From: Fodinicola feengrottensis
Lineage (GTDB): Bacteria > Actinomycetota > Actinomycetes > Mycobacteriales > HKI-0501
Direction: 5' to 3'
DNA length: 64,000 nucleotides
Assembly: GCF_010993775.1 (NCBI RefSeq)
Contig: NZ_WOTO01000008.1
Location: 1 to 64,000, forward strand
Part shown: positions 17,922 through 26,964 of the stretch, one piece after another
Position numbering within the stretch: position 1 is the first letter of the stretch
Layout of the letters: each line of letters begins with the position of its first letter
Program-made: the position numbers and the translations under genes
The notes under the pieces: model-generated
Databases searched by the model: none
Told to the model about the DNA's origin: nothing
What the model saw: the letters and a program-made list of their open reading frames with translations, nothing else

Positions 17922-18195
17922 TCAGCACGGATAGTCAGGATCGTGCACGCTGCAGTCGATGTCCGTGGCGACCGTTGCGCGTACACCGTTCGGCGGTGTG
18001 ATGGCGGCCATGAAATTCGGATGAATGTCGCATTCCATCGTGACGGAACAGGTGCCGGGCATCGGGCCCAGGGCGTGACCGCCCACCGATCGCGGCCGCC
18101 GTGAGAGTGCCGCCGGTCGGCAGTGTTTTAGCGCTGTCATTGACATATCCGGCGGTGACTGCCGGCCGGTCAACCAGAGGACGTCATTCCGGCAG
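17922..18195 (-). pseudogene. Decayed paralogue of the upstream-neighbour exported protein
   Basis: Minus-strand translation contains AVTAGYVNDSAKTLPTGGTL, which aligns with IVATAGYSGAGVATLPMEAT of the gene at 16563-17876, followed after a frame change by MECDIHPNFMAAITPPNGVR ATVATDIDC, which aligns with the C-terminal VPCEITARYLVMPAPPNALT of the same gene. The ~100 residues that separate these blocks in the intact gene are missing, there is an in-frame stop just upstream, and no start or membrane anchor. This reads as a truncated tandem duplicate rather than a functional gene. Confidence 0.55.
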
Positions 18196-18232
18196 AATAG
18201 GAGCGCAGCGCCGGGACCCGTCCCGGAAAATC

Positions 18233-19099
18233 TCAGAGCAGGGAGCGCAAATAGGCGGCGCTGGCCGCCACATCGGCCTTGGGCCCGTCACCGGTGGGCG
18301 CACCGGCCAGTTTGATGTCCTGCTCGAGGACGTACCAGCCCTGATAACCGGCACCGCTCAACGCTCGTACGACCGCCGCGATGTCTATATCGCCGGCGCC
18401 AAGAGGCCGGAAGACACCGTCGGTGACGGCATCGCTGAAAGCAAGCTTGCCGCCGGCTACGAGAGCCGCCTTTTCCTCGTCGACGTCTTTCATATGTACG
18501 TGACCGACTCGCTCCGGATGCCTGGTGGCCAGCGCGACCGGATCTCCGCCGCCGCAAGCCACGTGCCCGGTGTCCAGGCAGAGCGGGATGCCGCAGCCGT
18601 CCAGGACACGCTGGATCTCGGCCGGCTGCTCAACAACCGTCCCGACATGCGGGTGCAGGACCGCGGCCAGCCCGGCTTCGGCGCACACCGCGACGGCGGC
18701 GTCCGCGGTGGCCAGCAGCTGGTCCCACTCGGCGGTCGTCAACTCCGGTCGTACGTCATAGCCGTCCAACCCAGTGGCAGCGGCCAGCACCACCGAATCG
18801 CCGCCGGCGCTCTTGAAGCGCTCGATGCACTCGGCGAGCGGGGTCCGCCAGTCGCGGCTGGCGTCGTGCAGCACCAGCGGGGTGAACCCGCCGACCAGCG
18901 TCAGCGACTCGGCTTCCAACGCCTCGCGCAGGGCCGGCCCGGCCGCTGGCAGGAATCCGTCCGGACCGGCTTCGGTGGCCGCGAGACCCAGCTCGCGCAT
19001 CTCCGCCAACACCCGGCGGGGCGGCAGCTGATAGCCCCAGCCGGGCACCTCGGACACCCCCCACGAAATCGGCGCTGCCGCGATTCTCGACCCTGTCAT
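18233..19099 (-). CDS. Sugar-phosphate isomerase/epimerase family protein, inosose dehydratase (IolE)-like
   Basis: 288 residues from ATG 19099 (GGAG upstream). TIM-barrel AP-endonuclease-2 fold: RIAAAPISWGVSEVPGWGYQ LPPRRVLAEM, ATEAGPDGFLP, ERFKSAGGDSVVLAAATGLD, HPHVGTVVEQPAEI, LCLDTGHVACGGGDP and VGHVHMKDVD. The His, Asp and Glu residues of a divalent-metal site are retained (AVLHPHVG, LDTGHV, HVHMKDV, VLEQDIK). The APISWGVSEVPGWG opening is characteristic of myo-inosose-2 dehydratase-like proteins of inositol catabolism. No other iol genes are adjacent; the sugar ABC transporter 3 kb away could be functionally linked. Confidence 0.8.
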   Translation of the reverse strand: MTGSRIAAAPISWGVSEVPGWGYQLPPRRVLAEMRELGLAATEAGPDGFLPAAGPALREALEAESLTLVGGFTPLVLHDASRDWRTPLAECIERFKSAGGDSVVLAAATGLDGYDVRPELTTAEWDQLLATADAAVAVCAEAGLAAVLHPHVGTVVEQPAEIQRVLDGCGIPLCLDTGHVACGGGDPVALATRHPERVGHVHMKDVDEEKAALVAGGKLAFSDAVTDGVFRPLGAGDIDIAAVVRALSGAGYQGWYVLEQDIKLAGAPTGDGPKADVAASAAYLRSLL

Positions 19100-19189
19100 G
19101 TGGCTCCTGCTCGTCGTCCGGTGCCCGTCCAACTGAGGCTACCTTCGACCCGCGGATCCGTCGCCACCCCTCGTGCTGGTGATCGTTTG

Positions 19190-22100
19190 TCAGGCAGGTC
19201 TGAGAAAGCTGGCCGGTGCCAGTCCGGATCTCAGGCAGACGAGTGCGGTTTCGGCCGCCGCGACGAGCAGGCTTTGGCGGTCTTCGCCGACCTGCTCGTC
19301 GCACTTCTTCGAGGAAAATTTCTCTGACCAGGCAACGAATGTCTTGTCGTCCAACGGCCAACTGGGAAGCTTGGTGAGTTCACGGGCGCGGACCGACAGC
19401 TCACGCAGCCGGTCGGCCTCTGGCGGCTCGCACAGCAACGCGGCGAGCCAGACCGCACGGGTAGTCGTCCGCAGATCCGATACCGACAGGCAAGCGGTGA
19501 GGCAGGTCCCGAAGGTGCCGGCGGGCGGTGTGGGGATGGTGGTCCAGCCGTTCCAGGTCGGCGTACGCGAGCAGGCCCACCCCTCGCAGTTTCGTCCGGT
19601 GGTTGGCGCCGCTGAGCTCCAGGCTCTCGGTCAGGCGCTGCCGGCCACGCTCGAACTGGCCCAGCCGCGCGTACGCCCAACCGCAGTACGCCAACGTCTC
19701 GATCAGCCAGTTCAGCCGCAACGGCGCCCGGGCCGCGAGCAGTGCCTCGGCCTGCCGGAGCGCTTCGTCGGGATGCCCACTCCAGAGCGCCACACTTGCC
19801 CCCCGATAGCCGATCCGATATCGGATCGCGGCATTTTCCTCGATCAGGTCCGCGATCGCGGTGGCGCGGCCCAACAGCTCTCCGGCCTTCCCATAATGGC
19901 CCCACTCGCCAGAGATGTTGGCCATGTCCGTCAGGGTGATCACCAGGGTGACGGGATCCGCGGTCGTCGCTTCGGCCGCTCGTACCCAACCCGCCGGCCT
20001 GCTCGACGCAGCTGGATCGGCCAGCATCTCGCTGGACGCGACCAGACCGATCCCGATGTCCACCCGGCGACCGGCCTCGGCCGGATCATCCTCGTCGATC
20101 AGCGTCAACGCCGTGGTGAGGTGCGTCGATACCTCCCGCGGGCGGCCATGCAGATATGCGAGCCGCCCGGCCCAGTGCGAGAGATGGGCACGCAACGGCA
20201 CCGGCAGGTCGTCGCCGCGCGCGAGAGCACGCTGGGTGAGCCTTCGTACGATATCGAGATTTACCCTTGGTTGCTCGAAAACCGGTCGCCCAGCGGCCAG
20301 CATCTCGGCACTCGCGGCCCACAGTGCTGGATCGTCCGAGTCAAGCGCCCACACCAGGGCGGTGTGGATGTCGTCGAGGTGCGCGGCGGCCGCCGCGACC
20401 GCCGCCGGCTCGTCTCGCGGGGCGTCCTCGACCGCTTGCAAAAGGGCGCCGCACCAGCGCAGATGGCCGCGTCTGGCGGCTTGGGACTCGGCCGGATCGG
20501 CCCGGTGGGTGGCGCGAATTCGCGGATCGGTGGGAGCAGTCGGTAATGCAGCTCGGTGCCGCTGTCGACGGTCTGCATCATCGAGTGGTCAACCAGGCTG
20601 GTGACCAGCGGCGCGATGTCAGCGACCGGGAGCGGGTCATGCCCACACACCTGTTCCGCCGCGGCAAGGTCGAAGGTGGCCGGGAAAACCGCCAGCCGGG
20701 CCAGCAACAGGCGTTCGGCCGGCGGCAGGAGCTGTTCGCTCCACTCGAAAGTGCTCTGCAGCGTGTGTTGGTGAGGCAACCGGTGGTCGGCGGTGGCGGT
20801 GAGTACGGCCTGATTGGCCGTCAGCCGGTCTGCGAGGTCACTTATGGACATCGCGCGGAGCCGAGCCGTTGCCAACTCGATAGCCAGCGGAAGGCCACCG
20901 AGGTCCCGGCAGATGCCGGCCACCGCGGTCAGCTGGCTGGCCACGTCCAGCCGGGGTCGGATCTGCCGGGCCAACCGGGTGAAGAGCTGGACCGCCGGGC
21001 TGGCGGCGATCTGGTCGGACTGCCAGGTCTCCGCGGCGGGCACCGGCAGCGGCTCGACCTCCCAGACAGTCTCGGCCGGCAGGCCCAGCTGATGCCGGGA
21101 CGTGACCAGATGGCGTACGCGCGGGCATGACCGGCTGAGATGGTCGACCAGGCGGGCGCAGCTACGTCGTACGTGTTCGGCGTTGTCGAAGACGATGAGC
21201 CGCTGCTGCCCCTGCAGTATTTGAGCGGTGGCGGCCAGCGGTGATTCGCGGCCGATCGGGGCGTCCAACGCGGACCGCAGCGCCTCGGCGACCAGGTTCG
21301 GGCCGTCCGGGGCCGCAGTCTCGGCCGGCAGCCGGCCGCATTCGATCACCACCACGCCGTACGCGTGATCCGGCGCGACCAGCTCGGCGGCGGCCAGCGC
21401 GAGCGCGGTCTTGCCGGCGCCGCCCGGGCCGACCAGCGTCACCACCCGGTGTGGTCGGCGGTCGAGCGAGCCAGGTCGGCGAGCAGCTGGTCGCGGCCGA
21501 TCAGCGGCTGCGGCTCCGGACCACGGCCGATCCAGCTGCGGCGCAGTGGCTCGGGTCCGGGCTCCAGCTCCGGCTCGTCCTCCCGGAGCACCGCCAGATG
21601 CGCTTCGCGAAGCTCCGGACCAGGGCTGACGCCCAGCTCCGCACGCAGGCCTCGCCGAGTCCGCTCGTACGTCGTCAACGCGTTCGCCCGCTGGCCGAGC
21701 GCCTGGTAGAGCCGGACAACCCGGGCCTGCAACGGTTCGTTGAGCGGTTCGGTGCCGGCCAGCGGCGGCAGCCACGTCTGTAGGTCGCCCTGCTGGCCAG
21801 CGCGCAACTGGGCATCGGCGCAGTCCAACGCGGCCCCGAGATATTCCTGCTCGACGGCTGTCACCGCTGGTTGCATGCCCTGCAGACCGCCGAGGTCGTC
21901 GAGCGTACGACCGCGTCGAAGGCCAATCGCCGCGCGCAGCAACCCGGCCGCCTGATCGCTGCGGTCCGCCATCCGGGCCGCGTTCACCAGCTGGCGAAAG
22001 CGCTCCAGATCCACCTCGACCGCCGCCGTGTCCAGCAGGTAGCCACCGGAAGATGACCTGATCAGGCGGTGCTTCACCGGGCTTGACCGGTCTGGTTCCA

Positions 22101-22338
22101 GCGCCTGCCGGAGTGCGGCGACATAGTTCTGCAAGGCGGCCACCGCGCTCGGTGGCGGCGCTTCGGACCAGATGAACTCGACAAGGGCGTCGCGGGACAC
22201 CGGGCGGCCGGCCGCGAGCGCCAGCAACGCCAACACGGCCCGCGGTTTGGGCCCGCCGAGGGGGATCTCCACCTCGGCGGCCGCGGCCCGCCGGAATGCC
22301 CGGAGCGGACCGAGCACCTCCAGCCGTACCACCGACAC
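19190..22338 (-). CDS. SARP/AfsR-like regulator: BTAD, NB-ARC ATPase and TPR (three frameshifts)
   Basis: About 1,050 residues. N-terminal winged-helix DNA-binding domain (VVRLEVLGPLRAFRRAAAAE, RPVSRDALVEFIWSEAPPPS), then the BTAD helical domain (VEVDLERFRQLVNAARM). Next an NB-ARC/STAND ATPase with P-loop LVGPGGAGKTALA, LIVFDNAEHV and GLPLAIELATARL, then TPR-like repeats (EQPRVNLDIVRRLTQRALAR; RPREVSTHLTTALTLIDEDD) to the stop at 19190. Frames change near 21450, 20500 and 19450. Such proteins activate secondary-metabolite or stress genes through nucleotide- and ligand-controlled oligomerisation. GTG 22338 is the favoured start; a longer one at 22437 is possible. Divergent from the Pit transporter. 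Confidence 0.87.
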
Positions 22339-22517
22339 CTCGTCAGGTCCCAAAATGCCACTCCGGTCTGCCTGCTCCCCGGCGTCATCGTATGACTCGG
22401 TGTCGACGCCCGTGCCCAGTCCGGAATGTCGGAACATATGTGACCTGTTGGCGACCTCCAGGTGAACTCTGCTGTCGGCGGTTGCTCCGGAGTCCCTCGC
22501 TGCCGCTCCATAAGGGG

Positions 22518-23660
22518 GTGACTACAGGGCTGATCATCGTTGTCGTCGTCACCGCGCTGGCGTTCGACTTCACCAACGGATTCCATGACACGGCGAACGC
22601 GATGGCGACCTCGATCGCCACCGGCGCCCTGAAACCCCGGATCGCGGTGCTGGTCTCCGCGGTCCTCAATCTGGTGGGCGCGTTCCTGTCCATCTCGGTG
22701 GCGGCGACCATCGCCTCGGGCGTGGTGGACGCGAAAGTCGTCACCCCGCAGGTCGTCTTCGCCGGCCTGGTCGGTGCCATCGCCTGGAACCTCGTCACCT
22801 GGTATCTCGGGCTGCCGTCCTCCTCCTCGCACGCGCTGATCGGCGGCGTGGTGGGCGCGACCCTGGTGGCGGTCGGACCGAACGCGGTGAAATTCGCCGG
22901 CATCATCTCCAAAGTGCTGGTTCCGGCGGTGATTTCCCCACTGCTGGCCGGTTTGGTGGCCGGGATCGCGACGTACGTGGCGTACAAACTCACCGACAAA
23001 CAGCGCCAGTCCACGGTCAAGACCGGGTTCCGGATCGGCCAGATCGCGTCCGCCTCGCTGGTTTCGTTGGCACACGGCACAAACGACGCGCAGAAGACGA
23101 TGGGCGTGATCACCCTCGCGATGATCACCGCGGGCCTGCTACCAGCCAACTCGGCGCCGCCGGTCTGGGTCATCCTCGCCGCCGGCCTGTCCATCGCGGC
23201 CGGCACGTACATCGGCGGCTGGCGAGTCATCCGTACGCTGGGCAAGGGCCTCACCGAGATCGAGAGCCCGCAGGGCTTCGCCGCCGAGACCGCCTCCGCG
23301 GTCGTCATCCTGGCTTCCTCACACGCCGGTTTCCCGCTGTCCACCACGCATGTCTGCTCCGGCGGGATCATCGGCGCCGGGGTCGGCAAGCGGCTCGCCC
23401 GGGTGCACTGGGGCGTCGCCGGCAAGATGGCGGTGGCCTGGCTGCTCACCCTGCCGGCCGCCGCGATCGTCGGGGCGCTGGTTGGCCAGGGCGCGAGCCT
23501 GCTGGGCGCACCCGGCATCTGGATCATGGCCGTGGTGGTCGCCGCGTTCGGCTTCGGCATCTACCTGCTGTCCCGGCGGAACTCGGTCAGCGCCAACAAC
23601 GTGAACGACTCGGTGAACCCGCCGCAGCCGGTCGCCGTCGCCACCGGGGTAGGAGCCTGA
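22518..23660 (+). CDS. pit: Low-affinity inorganic phosphate transporter, Pit family
   Basis: Intact 380-residue PHO4/Pit transporter that imports metal-phosphate using the proton gradient. Both halves carry the family signature: FDFTNGFHDTANAMATSI ATGAL near the N-terminus and ASLVSLAHGTNDAQKTMGVI in the middle, plus LGLPSSSSHALIGG and GFPLSTTHVCSGG loops. Ten or so hydrophobic helices. GTG at 22518 gives the usual short N-terminus (VTTGLIIVVVVTALAFDF). It is followed three bases after its stop by a small membrane-protein gene, a common companion of actinobacterial pit genes. Confidence 0.93.
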   Translation: MTTGLIIVVVVTALAFDFTNGFHDTANAMATSIATGALKPRIAVLVSAVLNLVGAFLSISVAATIASGVVDAKVVTPQVVFAGLVGAIAWNLVTWYLGLPSSSSHALIGGVVGATLVAVGPNAVKFAGIISKVLVPAVISPLLAGLVAGIATYVAYKLTDKQRQSTVKTGFRIGQIASASLVSLAHGTNDAQKTMGVITLAMITAGLLPANSAPPVWVILAAGLSIAAGTYIGGWRVIRTLGKGLTEIESPQGFAAETASAVVILASSHAGFPLSTTHVCSGGIIGAGVGKRLARVHWGVAGKMAVAWLLTLPAAAIVGALVGQGASLLGAPGIWIMAVVVAAFGFGIYLLSRRNSVSANNVNDSVNPPQPVAVATGVGA

Positions 23661-23662
23661 AC

Positions 23663-23927
23663 ATGAACAGTCTGATCAACGTCAGCGCCCTTGCCCAGGT
23701 CATCGTCACCGCGCTGCGCTGATCGCGGCGTCCTCATCGTGACCTTGTACGCGCTCGGAATCGTGGCTGTCAGCAAAGCGCCGCTGCGCGCTCGTACGGA
23801 CGGCAAGACCGAGTCCACCGAGCCGGCCAGCGGTGGCATCGCCTGGCTGGCCCTCGCGGCCCTCTGCTTCCTCGCCTACGCCGCCGCCATCGTCATCGGC
23901 GTAGTGGTCATGCTCAGCAAGGGCTAA
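23663..23927 (+). CDS. Small two-helix membrane protein downstream of pit (frameshift near 23720)
   Basis: Starts MNSLINVSALAQVIVTAL three bases after the pit stop (coupled translation likely); one indel later the frame continues GVLIVTLYALGIVAVSKAPL and ends with a second helix IAWLALAALCFLAYAAAIVI GVVVMLSKG. About 88 residues, two membrane spans, no catalytic motif. Its constant position after pit suggests it helps assembly or control of the transporter, which is inference from context. Confidence 0.65.
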
Positions 23928-23956
23928 CCCTTCGTAGCCGCTCCTCTTGCCGGAGG

Positions 23957-24027
23957 AAGGACCTCACTGCGGGTGAGCGGTCTCCACCTGCCATCTCCAC
24001 CCTGATCTCCACCAGCGGGAGGTCCTT
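23957..24027. repeat. Inverted repeat between pit unit and small membrane-protein genes
   Basis: AAGGACCTC (23957-23965) is matched by GAGGTCCTT (24019-24027), 53 bases apart, in a 165-base gap between operons. The arms are perfect but widely spaced; it could be a leader structure or operator. No T-run follows, so a simple terminator is unlikely. Confidence 0.35.
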
Positions 24028-24093
24028 ATCCACCCACCTCGCCGCCTAACGTCTGGTTTGTCAAACAAGCCAACGAAAAAGCAGGTGGGACAA

Positions 24094-24330
24094 ATGGCAG
24101 CACTGCTGGACTTCATGCTTTACCGGATGATCTATCTCGGCGCGATCGCGGTCGGCCTCATCATCCTGGTATTCGTCGCGATGGTGATCCTGAAGAAGCT
24201 CGGGCTCTGGCATCGCACTCGCGAGCTGGCCGAGCCGTTCGTACGGCAGCAGCTGAAAAATCGCGGCGGGGTCTCGGCGCTCATCGAGAAGCAGCTGCCG
24301 GTCAACCAGAAGAACGGTGACCGGTCATGA
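24094..24330 (+). CDS. Small single-pass membrane protein
   Basis: 78 residues from ATG 24094 (AGGTGGG six to ten bases upstream; a TTG at 24058 would add 12 residues). One helix, MIYLGAIAVGLIILVFVAMV, then a basic cytoplasmic segment (KKLGLWHRTRELAEPFVRQQ LKNRGG) and a charged tail. Its stop overlaps the ATG of the next small gene (ATGA), and a histidine kinase follows. No recognised family. Confidence 0.6.
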   Translation: MAALLDFMLYRMIYLGAIAVGLIILVFVAMVILKKLGLWHRTRELAEPFVRQQLKNRGGVSALIEKQLPVNQKNGDRS

Positions 24331-24443
24331 ACATCCTGATGGAGCTGCTGCTTGAGCGCGTTGTCGTCGGAGCCGGTATTTTCGTCGGCATCATCGTGTT
24401 GCTGTTCGTGCTGGCCATCATCTACAAGAAGTTCGTCAAGTAA
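24327..24443 (+). CDS. 38-residue membrane microprotein
   Basis: ATG 24327 overlaps the previous stop. The product, MNILMELLLERVVVGAGIFV GIIVLLFVLAIIYKKFVK, is a single hydrophobic helix with a short basic tail. Too short for database families, but the perfect ATGA overlap and position between a small membrane protein and a kinase gene (start 11 bases after the stop) argue that it is translated. It may be a subunit or modulator of the neighbouring membrane kinase; that is inference. Confidence 0.55.
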   Translation: MNILMELLLERVVVGAGIFVGIIVLLFVLAIIYKKFVK

Positions 24444-24453
24444 CGGGGTTCGG

Positions 24454-25616
24454 GTGACCAGGGGTTTCGTCGTACGGCTGGACCCAGCTGCTCTCCAGCT
24501 CCGACCCGGAAACCGGTTGGGCCATCCGGTTGCTCGGCACCGCGCTGCTGATCGCCAACCTGATCCTGGCCCGCCCCGGCGAGCCTGCCGTGGTCGGCTG
24601 GACGGTGCTGATCGTCGGGTTTCTGGCCTGGGTGTTCGCCGCACTCCTGGATGGGCGACTGGGCTGGCAGTCAGTGGTCGCGCTGGCCCTGTCGGCGGCG
24701 CTGCCGACCGTCCTGCTCGGCCCGAGCCCGGACAGCACCGCATCCCTCGCGGTCTTCATCCCTTTCGCGGTCTTCGCCGCCCACCTGCGGGTCCGGGTCG
24801 CACTGGTCATCGCGGTCGCAGTGCTGATGGCCGCGATTGGCTGCGCCAGCCTGCTCACGTACCACCGCGGCCCGGTCGAGATCGTCAGCGACTTCGTGGT
24901 GCTGTTGATCCTGACCGCTTTCGGGCTGGCCCGCCGGCGCTACCGGCTGCGCGCCGAACAGACCCGTGAGCTGCTGCTGGAACAGACCAGGCTCGCGCAA
25001 CGCGAGCAGGCCCGGGCGGCGGCGTTGGACGAGCGGGCCCGGATCGCTCGCGAGATGCATGACGTGCTGGCGCACTCGCTCGGCGCGCTCAGCGTGCAGC
25101 TCGATGTCGCCGAAGGGCTGCTGAGCGAGAAGCGCGATGTCGAGGGCGCCCTGGCCCGCGTACGCCGATCCCGCCGACTCGCCGTTGAAGGCCTCGCCGA
25201 GGCTCGGGCCGCGGTGGCCGCCCTCCGCGCCGACATCCCGCCGCTGCGCGACGCGCTCACCGAGCTGACCGACGCGTACCAGCGCGACCATGATGTCGAG
25301 GCGACCTTCCAGGTCACCGGCCCGCACCGGGCACTGTCCCCGGCCGCTGAGGTGTCACTGCTGCGTACGGCCCGAGAGGCCCTGACCAACGCGGCCAAGC
25401 ACGCTCCCGGTTCGCCGGTGTCGATGGCCCTGGACTACACCGAGGAGAGTATTCGTTTGAGCGTACGAAATATCGCCGCTGCCGTGCCGCCCAACCACGG
25501 TCAACGGCTTTGGACTGGCCGGCATGCGAGAGCGAGTCGCGCTGGTCGGCGGCACCCTGTCCGCCGGCCGCGACGACGGCTCATGGCTGGTCGTCGCGGA
25601 AGTGCCAGCAACGTGA
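24454..25616 (+). CDS. Sensor histidine kinase, HisKA_3 type (frameshifts near 24475 and 25495)
   Basis: GTG 24454 opens VTRGFVV; a break puts the rest in another frame (SYGWTQLLSSSDPETGWAIR). Four to five membrane helices follow (LLGTALLIANLILA, GWTVLIVGFLAWVFAALL, LVIAVAVLMAAIGCASLL), then coiled-coil LLLEQTRLAQREQARAAA, HisKA_3 with the phospho-His (ARIAREMHDVLAHSLGALSV) and HATPase (REALTNAAKHAPG). After the second break the C-terminus is GLAGMRERVALVGGTLSAGR, ending in a TGA that overlaps the response-regulator GTG. Membrane-embedded, no large sensor domain, so it may sense the envelope or its small membrane neighbours. Confidence 0.88.
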
Positions 25617-26260
25617 TCCGCGTCTTGGTGGTGGACGATCAACAGATCATGCGCGACGGTTTGGTCGCGCTCCTCGGACTGCTCGACGACGTACACGTGG
25701 TCGGCGACGCGGGCGACGGCCAGGCGGCCCTCGACCTGTTGGCCGAAACCACCGCCGACGTCGTCCTTATGGACCTGCGTATGCCCGTACTCGACGGTGT
25801 GGCAGCTACCCGCCCATCATCACCGCCCGGCACCCGGAGACCGCCGTCCTCATCCTCACCACGTACGACGACGACACCTCCATCGCATCCGCCCTGCAGG
25901 CCGGCGCCCGCGGCTATCTCACAAAAGACGCCGGCCGAGTGGAAATCGCCGCCGCCCTGCACTCCGCCGCCGCCGGCCAGTCCACCTTCCCCAGCCGTCT
26001 CCCGCCGCCTCGTGGCCGCCTTGACCCGTACGGACACACCGCCGCCCCGCCGTACGCCTCCGGACGGTCTCACCGAACGGGAGGCGCAGGTCCTCGGCTT
26101 GATCGGCCAAGGCCTCAGCAACGCCGACATCGCCAGCACGCTTTTTATCAGTCAAACCACGGTGAAAACGCACATCAACAACGCCTTTGCCAAGATCGGC
26201 GCCCGCAACCGCACCGAAGCCACCCGCTACGCCCACCAACACAACCTCGCGAACCCCTGA
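25613..26260 (+). CDS. NarL/LuxR-type response regulator (two frameshifts)
   Basis: Receiver: VIRVLVVDDQQIMRDGLVAL, phospho-acceptor Asp in VVLMDLRMPVLDG; after a break near 25810 ITARHPETAVLILTTYDDDT and GARGYLTKDAG (conserved Lys); after a second break near 25985 a LuxR domain GLTEREAQVLGLIGQGLSNA and TLFISQTTVKTHINNAFAKI. Start GTG overlaps the kinase stop. 215 residues, a normal NarL length. Output partner of the kinase just upstream. Confidence 0.9.
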   Translation: MIRVLVVDDQQIMRDGLVALLGLLDDVHVVGDAGDGQAALDLLAETTADVVLMDLRMPVLDGVAATRPSSPPGTRRPPSSSSPRTTTTPPSHPPCRPAPAAISQKTPAEWKSPPPCTPPPPASPPSPAVSRRLVAALTRTDTPPPRRTPPDGLTEREAQVLGLIGQGLSNADIASTLFISQTTVKTHINNAFAKIGARNRTEATRYAHQHNLANP

Positions 26261-26364
26261 TAGTGGCGGGGCTATTCCGTTGTACTCGTGAGTGGGGCCA
26301 AAGACCTGTTTCGCACCGTGGACTACGGGCATGATGGACGCAGAGTGACTGACGGGGAGACGAG

Positions 26365-26964
26365 ATGAGCGTGCCGACACCGGTGATCAAGGACTTCGAC
26401 CTTTTGGACGCCGTCGTACGAGACTTGGCCGCGATCGACGACTGGTCGGTTTTCTGGCACCCGGTCAATTCGTCATTCCTCGGCCGCGACTACGCCGAAC
26501 GCGTCCGTACGGCCACCGGCTGGACTCCCCACCTACCCAACTCCGAAATGCCAAACGGAACCACGTCCGTTGAATTCCAACTCCCTTGTGGTGGCTGCGT
26601 CGATGCCGAGGCGACCGTCGTCAGCGTGAAGCGGCCCGACCCGCTGTGGTCCCTGCGGATTGAAGCGGCAGGCGTGACGACGGACGCAGTTGACGCAGCC
26701 CGCTCGCTGGCGATCGCCGCGACGAATGAGTACGCCCACCGAATCGCGGCACTGCTGGGTGCGCCAGAAATTGGTCCTGTCGCCGTGTCAGGTAACGAAA
26801 CCGAGCAACCTCTGGATGTGGATTTTCCCGGTGCCATAGCAGGTTGGCAGCGAACGAACGGGATCATCAGGCTCGTCGCCGGCCAGTACGGCCCGCTGTT
26901 CGCTGACGAAGACGCATATTTTTCGATCGGCTTGGATGTGCGACCTGGTGATCGCCGTGGCTGA
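26365..26964 (+). CDS. Conserved hypothetical protein
   Basis: 199 residues, intact, ATG 26365 after GGGGAGACGAG. Sequence is soluble and mixed alpha/beta (DFDLLDAVVRDLAAIDDWSV; SVEFQLPCGGCVDAEATVVS), with no membrane segment or motif I recognise. G+C looks lower than in flanking operons (AAACGGAACCACG, GTCGATGCC patches), hinting at an accessory gene. Its stop lies within the start of the following unknown gene, so the pair is probably one unit, perhaps an effector and partner; no function is proposed. Confidence 0.6.
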   Translation: MSVPTPVIKDFDLLDAVVRDLAAIDDWSVFWHPVNSSFLGRDYAERVRTATGWTPHLPNSEMPNGTTSVEFQLPCGGCVDAEATVVSVKRPDPLWSLRIEAAGVTTDAVDAARSLAIAATNEYAHRIAALLGAPEIGPVAVSGNETEQPLDVDFPGAIAGWQRTNGIIRLVAGQYGPLFADEDAYFSIGLDVRPGDRRG

